Shown here piece by piece: positions 1 to 12,000 of a stretch of 64,000 bases of DNA. This DNA is from Saxidomus purpurata (Eukaryota; Mollusca; Bivalvia; Venerida; Veneridae). Positions within the stretch are counted from its first letter, which is position 1; each line of letters begins with the position of its first letter. The notes beneath the pieces were generated by a model, which did no database searches, was not told the origin of the DNA, and worked only from the letters and a program-made list of their open reading frames with translations. The DNA is taken from assembly GCA_022818135.1 (NCBI GenBank), contig JAFMSR010000007.1:11541007-11605006 (forward strand), given 5' to 3'. Both the position numbers and the translations under genes were made by a program.

Positions 1-89
1 CATCATTTGAAATGGCCACACTGATGCTTTCCTCTTTGTTGAATTCTCCATGTATGACAGATACTGCTCAAACAGCTTATCACAACAAT
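1..89 (-). CDS. NF1: NF1 exon 9 (human exon 8 equivalent), partial
   Basis: The acceptor TAG is at the high-coordinate end and the frame continues from exon 8. It encodes a stretch including CDKLFEQYLSYMENSTKRKA and SVWPFQ, matching human NF1 around residues 245-275 (STKRKAAVWPLQ). The exon continues beyond base 1. Confidence 0.9.
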
Positions 90-3000
90 CTACAATCAAA
101 GGTTGTATTATTAAATCACTTCTGTTGTGTATACATGTGTCAAAAGGAATTTGAACTTCTTCGTTTGGACTGATTTTGCAATTTTCATAGTAAAGCCTCC
201 GAAAACAGAAGTTACTTTTACTTGCACTTAAGGTAACAATTCAAATGAGGTCATTGCATGTAAAGAGCCTATGAAATGTAATGTTTAATTGAAAATATCA
301 TGTACAGCTGGAAATGTCACGTGTGTGTGAAAAGGTCACTGCTACATAGCTGACAAAGTGATATTCATTTACGGTTGCCATTTCTATTCACACCTTACGT
401 TCAAACAATTGAAGCCTACTGTGATTATTGACCAGACCATTGCTGTCATTGTTTCTCGGCTTACTTTATTGTTGTACACAAAGGGTGCAAACTTACCCTG
501 AAGTTCTTCATTAGGTTGTTTCTGTAAGTCAGTGAACTCTTCAGGATAGTTGTCCATCCAGTTCCATATTGCCTGCAACAACAACAAGATATTTCATAGT
601 CTTAGGTTGCAATGCAGTGTTCAATTTTTTAACATATAAAAAAGTGAGTTATTGTATTTTCATCATTCATAATCCATATGACCAATGCCCCCAAAAGAGG
701 TTAGTTATTTTAGGTTTTTGGGATAGTGCAAGATACAGAACACATTCCATTTCCAAAAGTCACTACACCAATAGTGACTGGTCATTTTACATGCCTAGCC
801 AATCAGAACCAAGTATTAACAAGAGATATTTTAATACTTTTTATAAAACATATATCAATTTGCTATATGTACAATTATACAATATCTTAAAGTGACATTA
901 TGCGCATCTAAATGCATATATAGTGTATTTTGGCGACAGTTTTATAAAAGCAATTTTTGGTTGCTATGCATTTGAATGTGTTAAATAAATGATTATGCTG
1001 CATTAGTATTTGAAGTTGGTGCTTTAGAAATAAAAAAAAATCGGACCGATAAAATGATAGTTGATTGTGTCGTTTTTGTTGTTGGTAGAGATTTCGGCAG
1101 TGGAAGGGAAGCAACTCCTGCATGCAGTTGTTTTTTTCTTAAATTGACTCTGCCAGTCAAAATAAGAAAATCAGTATTTGGAAAGTTATCATTTCATACT
1201 GGTAGCGGGAAGAGTTTAGTGTATTGGGTTAAAAGCTATTATTTCCTCTACCCTTTTGTACACACACCTATTTCAGCTGGATTTTTACTTGAAAAAAATG
1301 CGCATAATGTCACTTTAACCAAGATATTAGTCAAAACATCAGACTTTGCGTTTACTTCATAAATTGAAACTTTCAATGACTTTGTTATCCTTGTCATAAA
1401 GTTATAAACTGAAAATATTGATTTTAAGCATTAGTTCTTAATAAACATAAAAGTTTGTCCAGCTGTACCTTCTCAAGGTTATGAGCCAGAGCAGATATCA
1501 CCTGTTTGGATTTCAGAAGTCGAAACTTGGACACCACATCTGAAATATGAATACACACTGTTACTTTTCTCTCTCATAATCCTCTACGACTTTCTAAAGT
1601 ACTATGATTTTGTTGCTGTTTTACTAATGAAATACAAAATAATTTTTGTAAGAACATAGCACACCTAACAACATATTAAATGATTTCTTGTACCAATGAC
1701 AAGATAAAGGTGTGACTTGTATTGTAGGGAAACATACCACTGAGAAGTTTGGTGAGTCGTGTTACATCAACATTTAGATGTTGGATCAGCTCCAGGTCTG
1801 AGAGATCGGACTGGTCCTCACTACACGCTGACAGTGTCATCAATCTGAAACATACAATACAGTCCATATAGCCAAACAGGATTTATTCACTACTGACATC
1901 TTTTCACTTTTACTGTCTTGCAATATCTGCAATGCCTTATACATCTGCTGCATTGTCATACTATTTATCCAGCTTCATTTCTTAAATGTACTTATCTGTC
2001 CTGACTGATGATCTTACAGTAAAGATCATGATCAGACAGCATAGGTGCAGAGTAATGGGCTTTTAGAGAACTTATTTCAGCAGGATCCGACTGATTCCCC
2101 AACCCTACTTTAATGAAGAAGACAACATAGAAGAAGAATGCCGCTGAAATATATCCAGTTTATATATGAAGAGTATTACCTTGCTGAGATCCTACTGAAC
2201 ACGGCATTAAATGCATTCAGACTGAGTGCAAACAAGACCTTAGATGCCAAGCTCTTCAGCTGTAGAACATAGGGCGTGTCTGACTGTAGATTCAGGAACT
2301 GCAACAAACACACAACACTTGATCAAGTTTAACTATTTATTTACTGGATCAGATGTGAAACCCTTATTCTACATTGTATATATTGTAAACATCTATTGCA
2401 CAAGCTGCTGCATAGTATAGCTATAAAGTAACTAAAGTACAATTTAGCGGCAAATTTAATCTTGGTCATAAATAAATCAAGCACTGCTCAAAATAGTTAG
2501 TTTTCTCTAACCTTGCAGGTCACCCTTTTGCTTTACCCAAACAGAATAAAGAAACAAGAGCTGTCAGTAGGACAGCACGCTCGACTTTTTTAGTGCTTGC
2601 CAATAAAACAAAACTTTGACAGTTAAGGCACACAAGACTTTAACTAGGAATTTCTAAGTACAAATCAAGAAACATTTTCACAGAGTTATCTTCTCTTGCT
2701 TACAGATAGGTCTCATGATGGTACATAAGTACTCCAACTTTCAAAGTAATATCTCAAATGGTTATGTCAACAAGTGGACAAGAATAAAAATTTAAACTGA
2801 GTTTCTAAGTCAAAAAGGGCCATAATTCATATAAAATCATTGACAGAATTACCTTCTCCTGCCCATGTTTTGGGATCATGATGGTAAACAAGTATTCCAA
2901 CTTTCAAAGTAATATCTCGAACAGTTTAGTCAAAAAGTGGACTGGTACGAAAAACTTAACCAAGATTCTAAGTCGATAAAGGGCCTTAATTTTTAAAACA

Positions 3001-6000
3001 AATCCCTCACAGAGTTACCTTCTCTTGCCTACAGATGGGGGTAATGATGTAAACAGGCATTCAAAGTTTCAAAGCAATATCTCAAAGGGTTAAGGGAAAA
3101 AGTGGATTTTACCCATATTCAATGTATTTTCTAAGTAAAAAAGGGGCATAATTCTGTTCAAAACCTTGACAGAGTTATGTACTCTTGTCTGTTGATGTAG
3201 GTCATGATGGTAAACAAGTATGGTTAGTTTCAAGCAATACCTCTAATGGTTTTGAAATAAAGTGAAGTGGTACGAAAAACTTAACCAAGCTCAATACACT
3301 TTCTAAGTCAAAAAAGGGCCATAATTCTGTCAAAAACCTTGACAGAGTTATGTACTCTTGTCTGTAGATGGAAGAGATTATGGTAAACAAGTAAGGTAAG
3401 TTTCAAAGCTCCTAATACTTTTGAAATAAAGTGAGGTAGTACCAGAAACTAAACCAAGGTATGACAACAATGATTAGGAAAGCTCCCCTTTCATATGCAT
3501 GGAAAAGTCTAGCTAAAAATCAGTCCCATATAAATCAGTTCTATCATTTATTTGTGCATAGTTTCAATTCTGATATGTATTATGTTTTATATTTTGTAGT
3601 GGTCAAACAGGCAGACAGTTTTGTCCCTAACTCAATACTCCATTGACCTATTAGATGTGGTCCTGCCTCTTTTGCTGGCACTTCAAATCACTACAAAACA
3701 GGATTTAACTCAGAGCAGATAAGAGTACAAACTTTTGTATGTAAGTTCTCATTGATCGTAGGAAACACTACATACATGGTTCACAATAATAAATACTCAG
3801 TACCTTACATATTTCTGGCAACAGAAGTTTTACATAGATAGCCTCATCTAGTCTGGATGTATCTTTGGGTTGCTGAAATTATACATAATTCTATACTTAT
3901 ACACTCAGATAAGTCTTTAAATCAGTTTTTCGTCCACCTGAATGATCCCATAATACCGAGTAATTCCTATTGACTATCACAAGTATATAAATTGTACAAG
4001 TTATTGTGGTAAAGGTTGAATACAGCACTTTGACACTGAGCTTGCTTTTGGGGCAATGGGGTAGAGCAACCACATAGCAAACTGAACTCCGCAAGCTAGA
4101 ATCCTGCTTTGCGCAACAGATCTTTCGCAGTTACAACATTTGTTAGACTAAGCCTTACTATTACCAGTAGATGTAAATATTGGCGACCAATTCAAATGTA
4201 AATATTATTTGCTTAGACCTTTTGAAGTAAGTCCTTATGGACACAGAGAGTCAGCCACCTTATACTTGTATATACATGTATACTGTAGCTGTACAAAGCA
4301 CTGGAGCAAGGACTTACGGAGTTGAGAACTTTAACCAGAGTGTCTAAGATGATCAGCTGAGACTCAAAATAGTTCCGCTCTGCCTCCTGACCAATGATTC
4401 TCTGAAATATATAACAGAACACAATAAACATCCAATCTACTTTCTAATCTATATATCAAGGCAAGGGAGACAACTCCAACAGTTATATTCAATTTGGCTT
4501 TTCTTACAATTCTACACAGTTGTGTTAAACAAAGATACATTTGTACCTGGGATACTGTGTGGCAATATTCTTACATCTGCTGAGATTACATTCTGAGTAT
4601 TATTCTTGCACAGAATTAATCTGACCTGTTGACCTAGTTTAATCCACATAGACCTAAAAGACATTTATCACAAACTGAGCTTATAGTACAGTAGAAACTC
4701 ACTAAACCAGAATCCTTGGGATAGACTTTTTTCAGAGTCCCATTTTCTCCCCTTCTAATTTCAATGTAAAAAAATCCCTACAAAACCGTAACCCTGAATT
4801 TCGATACCTAAAAAAATCCTGAAAATTTGTTACTTGTCAACGTAATTTCAGCGTCACAAAACAGGACATATATTTGTTCCAACATGTCAAAACCATTGAT
4901 TTAGTGTGGTACTTAGGAATTGCTGGTCAAATTTGTGTCACTTTAAACAGGATTTGACAGCCAGTGCATCGTAAAATATTGCACCTGTGATGTTGTGTTT
5001 GATGTCGGGGAGATAACTACATAATGGCAATAATGATGATTACGCTGTGGATTGACTGCCACACGATAATCAAACTTGTGATTAGAAAATTGATTGAAAC
5101 ATTAATTTGTTTGTTGCAGAAAATAAAGAACTAGAAATGGTTATTAAGTTATCATTTTGGAGGGTCGTTTAAATAAAGATTTCTATGATTGAATCAAATT
5201 AGACCGGTAATTCGTTAACTAAACTATCACAACATACTTAACAAGCATTTAATTAAGAAGTAATATAGCATTTGAGAGTGCTTTTTGGCAATGGGGAGAG
5301 CATTCCCATAGCAAAGTGAAGTGCCTGGCGAATAATTCAAGCCTGCTGTGCAACAGATCTTTTCGCAGGTACAACATTTGTGAGGAAATCTTACTCTTAC
5401 CTGTCAGTGAACATTAATATTTGATTCTAAGTCGATTTTTTGGAAACTATCGTATCTACTTACGGACCTTTTTCATGTAGGTTTTTATGTGAAACAGCAT
5501 AAGTCAGTAGCTGTATGCATGTACTCGCCTATTTGGGCAACCATTCAAGATATCAAACATAACTATATTATACAAACTTATTTTAAGATTAATCATCTAA
5601 TACATAAAATATATCAAAAGAAATACCTCTGACTGACAAATTATACAGAAGACGCAATTTACATCCAATCTAACAAAGCAAGCCAAGCGACTTGCAAGAC
5701 GCAACTCACAGTTAATTCAATTTGGATTGTACTTACGTTTTAACAGTGGAGTGCTTTGAATATGTAAAACAAAGCAATTTTCATTAATAGCTTTGTCTAC
5801 CGGAATCAAAACCTTGTATAGAATGTTAATCCTGAATTGCTTGGCCTTTTTCAAGGGTAATCAAGGTGAGGGTACTCTAAAAGACTTTACTTGACGAATC
5901 AAAATAAACTTTTTCATGCGACTGAAATATTTATGACTAGAAAGTAGGTCCAGTTCTATATTCTAAATATTAAGTCATAGTAAATTAGAAAAGTCAAGTG

Positions 6001-9000
6001 AATACTTCCATGTCCGCAAAACTGGGCTTTCACACTTGTGCAGTGCTTTAATCATATTGAGGACCCAAATTTGATACAACATAAATATCCCGTAGGCATA
6101 TTAGAATACAGATAATCGGATAATTTGAATGTTTGTTACTCAAATCAAGAACTTCTGATTGGTTATAACAGTGGACCAATTTCAACTGAAGTTGTTATTT
6201 CATCTGATACTCTATGCATTTTTACCCAGTTACATGAACCATTGTTGATGTAAAATAAATGACTTAATCTTTATGAGATTTCAGTTTTATTCCAGTTTTC
6301 ATGCCCCCTTTAAAGGTTAACTCAATTAATATTTGAGCTCTAGTTACTCCAAGTCATTAGATCAAATCGGGGTCATCACTAAACTAGATTGCTCACTAGG
6401 TCAAAGGGTGTGAAATTTAGGCCCAGTACAGAGCTTTTCCTGATGTCAGTGCAAGTTGTCCTTTACTAAGAAAAATAATGCACTTACTCTTCAACAATGA
6501 TCCGCATCAAGTATGAAACATTTAAACACTGTAGAATTATTGACCCTCTGAAGTGTGAGGTCACTGTTACCTTTATCCCAGTAACATCAAAATAAATAAG
6601 GTTCATCTTCTGTTCATGAACAATGTTAACCAAGTTTGAGACCTCTAGGCCAAAACCTTCTCAAGTAATATGGAATAAACTGTTTTTAAAAGTAGGTCAC
6701 TGTTACCGTGACCTTTGACCAATTGACCACAAAACAAAAAAGATTGATCTACTGCCCATGACCAATGTCTCTACCAAGTTTGAGACCTTAGGTCAAAGCC
6801 TTCACAAGTAATTGAGTGGAAACCATTATCAAATGTCAGGTCACTCTAACCCTGACCTTTAACACATCAAAATGATACAGATTCTTCTACTGTCCATGAC
6901 CAATGTTTGTACCATGTTTGAGACCTCTACGTAAAAGCTTTCTGAAGTAACTGAGCAGAAACCTCTAGGTCAAAGCCTGCAGAAACCGTTTAAAAATGCG
7001 AGGTCACTGTGACCTTGACCTTTGTCCAAGTAACCTCAAAATCAAATGTGGTTCAACTGCTGTCCATGACCAATTTTCCTTCCAAATTTGAGATTTCTAG
7101 ATCAAAACCTTTTCAAGTTATTGAGCAGAAACTAAAGATCTACCAACCAACCTACTGGCAAAGCAAAAATCTTCTTCGAAGAGGGGCATAATAAAAATCA
7201 AATTATCAATACATTGTGGTGAGGTTTAATACATGTACACAAGTTGTGTCCTATAAAATTAAGATAGCAACAGCTTTAAGAGAGTTACCAGATCTGATAA
7301 TAGCTTACAAAATTATCTCAACTTTTATCATTTTACACACAAATCAAAGTCCTGGAGGCCTGGCAGGTGTTCTTCAGATATTCAGTCTATGGTTAATGGT
7401 ACTTAAATTGTTTTGAAAAAAAAAACAGAATATGAAAATATTAAAATGAAATGATTGATACTCTATTGTAAAGTTGTTTTAAACATATAATATTTAAATA
7501 AATTGTGTTTACATAAAGAACCAATGAGGAATGTCATCTCTTTTTCTGGACCATTTAAATTCTTAAACTTATAAAAAAAACTATCACTGTTGCCAGAAGA
7601 ACCTCATGCAGGTAATCTACTCAAAATACATTAATCACATGTCTCAAATGTAGCATTTTGACCAAAAGCAGAGGCGAAACCCTTTAAAACGAATTATTTT
7701 ATCTTGAATTTGAAAGTGGAACAAATGTAGGATAAGAATTCCTAAGATGTGAAGTTGTAACAGTTTATCGTGTAGTGTTTGTAGGATATAGTAACCTCAG
7801 TGAAAAGCACTATGTCATGTACGCTGCAGGAAAATGACAATATTTCATCACCCTGAATTAACGTGAAAAGTTGTAACTAACTAACTTGATAAAGGACAAA
7901 AATCAACATGTTAAAATAAGTGAAAATGGACAATGAAAAATCGTATACTGACCTAATATTTATCTGAGCAAAAGTTGATAACTTGATCGTTAACTGATAA
8001 ATTTTACAGGTACATGTGATGGCTTATACTGAGACGAACTTTAAATCGGGAAGTTCAGTGGAATTAAATGCCATAACCCGTACAAGTGAGTATCTATTTT
8101 AATAAGAACAAGAGCTGTCACATGACAACACGACTATTCAAAAGCTTGTTGGTAAAATGGGGTTTTTGTCTCAGAACAGGAGTATTGTGAAATTGTCTAT
8201 AAGAATTAAGGTCAAAGATATGAAACTTGTTCAAAGACCTTTGTAAATGTACATTGCATTCAAAGCCTTACTCTGGATTCTGCAAGTCAACTGGAGGGAG
8301 GAGAGGGGGATAATTTCAAATAAATACATGACGTTGTATATTTGATCAAGAATAATTTTGTAACTTTTCAAAATTGATATGAATAGAATTAAAAAAGCAT
8401 GACCGCTGCATGCTGCATAATTATTCTATGACATTTCAAAAGAAAGCCATTTTGAGTATTTCCATATTAGTCTGGTAAAAACTGTGACAAAATTCTAAGT
8501 TAACAAGAGCTGTCACATGACAGCACGCTCGACTATTCGAAAGCTTGTTGGTAAAATGGGTTTTTTGTCTAAGAACAGGAGTATTGTGTAATTGTCTATA
8601 AGAATTAAGGTCAAAGATATGAAACTTGTTCAAAGACCTTTGTAAATGTACATTGCATTCAAAGCCTTACTCTGGATTCTGCAAGCCAACTGGAGGGAGG
8701 ATGGGGGGATAATTTCAAAGAATTACATGACCTTGTATATTTGATCATGAATAATTTTGTAACTTTTCAAAATTGGTATGTATAGAATTAAAAAAGCATG
8801 ACCGCTGCATGCTGCATAATTATTCTATGACATTTCCAAAGAAAGCCATTTTGAGTATTTCCATATTAGTCTGACAAAACTGTGACAAAATTCTAAGTTA
8901 AAAAGGGCATAAATATGTCAAAAATCAAAAACATTGGTGAAGATGTTGACAGTAAACATACATTTTAAGTTTCAAGCCAATACCTTTGATAGTATTCTAT

Positions 9001-12000
9001 CTTTAACAAAAAATTCAAAGTTAAAAAGGGACACAAATCTATCAAAAATCAAAACAGAGTTATGAAGATTGTTTCCTCAGGTGTAGATGTTGATGGTTGA
9101 CACATACTTTGAGTTTCAAGTCAATACCTTTGATAGTATTCAAGATATTTGACTTTATAAAATCTTTTACCAAAAATTCTAAGTTAAAAAGGGATATAAA
9201 TCTGTCAAAAATCAAAACAGAGTTATGGGGATTGCTTCCTCAGGTGTAGATGTTGATGGTAAACATATATTTTGAGTTTCAAGTCAATACCTTTGATAGT
9301 ATTCAAGATATTTGACTTTATAAAAAACTTTAACCAACGCAGACGCCACACCGACGCCGACGCGAGTGCAATAGCCTCCTTATTCTTCGAATAGTCGAGC
9401 TAAAAATGAGTCTTTTTATGTATGAATTTTTAAAGTACAAATTATAATGTCATAGTTTACTTTACAGGTTTAAAGGTTGAATCATGTGCTGTATGAACTG
9501 ACTCAAACTTTAAAACAAATCATAACATAGTAAATACCCACTGAAGGGATATCAAATGGTAGCATACATTTTGTATGTACTACCAAATATATTTTATGAG
9601 ACCCCTCCACTTAAATTTTTTTTTTCATTCCTACCCAGTGGGCCAAAATGAATGTAAACAATGTTTTTAGTGTAAGTTTACTTTACAGTTTTAGATAATA
9701 TTTTGTGATGTAGAGTCTGAAAATAACCATAATGTCTGCAACTTTACATAAATGTCATTATTTTCTAGCAAACTTATACATGTACAATATTTGTGAATCG
9801 ATGACTGATTAGTTTGTTAAAACGGTGCCACAACACATTTTGTTAACAAAAAAGAAATCTGGTGCTGATTTAAGAGAGTTCCGTCAAATAAAAGACAGAT
9901 GACATGAATAATCTAAATATACAAAAGTACAATTTTTTGGGTACCAGCACTGGTTTCCACCTTTAATGTTTGTTTTATTAGTTTCACTTTTGAGTCTAAT
10001 TAAAGTATGTTATACTGTATGTATTTAAGCTTCAGTCACAAAGATCATCTTTTGTATATGAAAGTCTGAACGGTTAAAAAAATAAAAACAACAATACACT
10101 GTCACGTTAGAACACCACCCCAACACATAATGACAACCACCTGTTGAGACACTACACTAAGTCAACCTGTCAAATGTGTAAACTTTCAAGGTAAAAACTC
10201 AAGGACACAGTTCAGAATTAACCCCATGCCTGACAAAATACTGTCATTTAAAACAAAAATAAGAAATGAACTTCCTACAGAAAACTAAATACAAGCCAAA
10301 AATAATCCTACATGTCATAAACAGTTCGCTATACACTAAATGAGCTGGCAGAGATTTCATGTGCTGTCAGTCAGCTGTTTGTGACATAAATATGTGCAAG
10401 TATTACTTTTGTTCAAAATGTACTCAGACCGCAGAAAAATAAGACATGTTTATTTTTTGCTATTTGGGGAAAATGACCATACGCGTTAGACTGGGAATTT
10501 GGTGTCTTAAACTTGAAATTTGGGAAAAAATATGATATATCACTACTAATCTGCCTTTATAAAAGCATCAATATGTATTAAGCTACAAATGCAATTTATT
10601 GGTACATGTATGTTTAAAATTCATTTCAATCCCTGTTAAGGAATACACCCTGTCTTTTATCATTTTTTTACCTACTTTCATCATTTTAAAGATGGGAATT
10701 TTTATGATCAAATAGGTAAAAATATGTACTTTTGTGCTTTCAGAACATACTTTTTCACTATAGAGATATAGCCGTTTCAAAATGGCAAAAAACTAAGCCT
10801 ATAGTCATCCAATGAAATAGCTGCATTTCAGTATTTTGCTTTGTTCTAAATTACAAACAATACGTAACATGTATAAACCCCTACTACAGTCGACTCTCGT
10901 TATCTCGATTTTTTTGGGACCAAAGAAAATAAGTCGAGATAATGAAAAATCGAGATAACCGAAGTTGGATAAACTATGCTCGATAGGGGATTGGGAGGAG
11001 GGGTAGGGAAGATTATTGTTGATAGAAAGACGTTTGCTTCTTTCTACCATCTTATGATCTGTGTAATACACAGGTTGGAAACGAAATTACAATGTAGCTC
11101 GTATGTTTAAATCAACTAAATGTTCAATTTATCTGATTCATGTTGCCTTGCACCCCGGTGCCGAAAGATTGGATTCCCCCGGGTCCTTCTCCAAAACTCT
11201 CAGCGTTTGCCGATCCAGATATCCTCCCGAGTTGGTTACCCGGCCCTTCTCTGGATTGCTCGACTGGCGCTCGGACAAGTTCATGACTTCCGCCCTCCGA
11301 CATGACTCTTCCGTTTTTTGTTTTTTTCAATATCGAGATGTTCTCTGTCTAATGTGTACATATTGAAGACACGATTTATAATTGACAGAATCAATTTTCT
11401 CAGTTTTGACACAATTCATTACAAATTACCCATTCCGCATATTACACAGCTTACGTCGCAAACAATTAATTAATTTTGGGTCGTTAACCGAATCACTGAG
11501 TGAATAGCCGCCATGGTGTTTTTCGCACCTCTGACAGCAGACGACAATTGAGCGAATACAATCGCGTGCAGCTTTTCGCAACTTGTTTGGCAGGTGATAA
11601 ATGTCAAATCGCGATATCGGGTGTCAAAATAGAGGAAATTTCATAGTTGGGGATCGAAAATTTAGTCGAGATAACGAAAAAATCGAGATAAACAAATCGA
11701 GATATCCGTAGTTGATTTATATAGAACAAGAAGGGGAAAAAAATCGGGACCGAGAAAATCCAGTCGAGATATCAAAAAATCGAGATAACCGAAGTCGAGA
11801 TAACTAGTACACTGTATGTATAAATCAGTTTATAGTGCTGCACTGTTTTACTGTTACAAACAATAATGAACACACAATAAATAGATTAGTAGACTGGACA
11901 AAATGGGATTTAATTACATAAATGCCTGAATATTTGAAAACCTACTGTTACTGGTAAACAGACTTTATCCCCTATGACATTATCCCCTTAGCTAGAGGAA

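Noticed and set aside
11103..11366. Overlapping 60-87 codon frames in the GC-rich core of the pogo-like element
   Set aside because: Openness on both strands reflects GC-rich composition; no transposase motif could be recognised.
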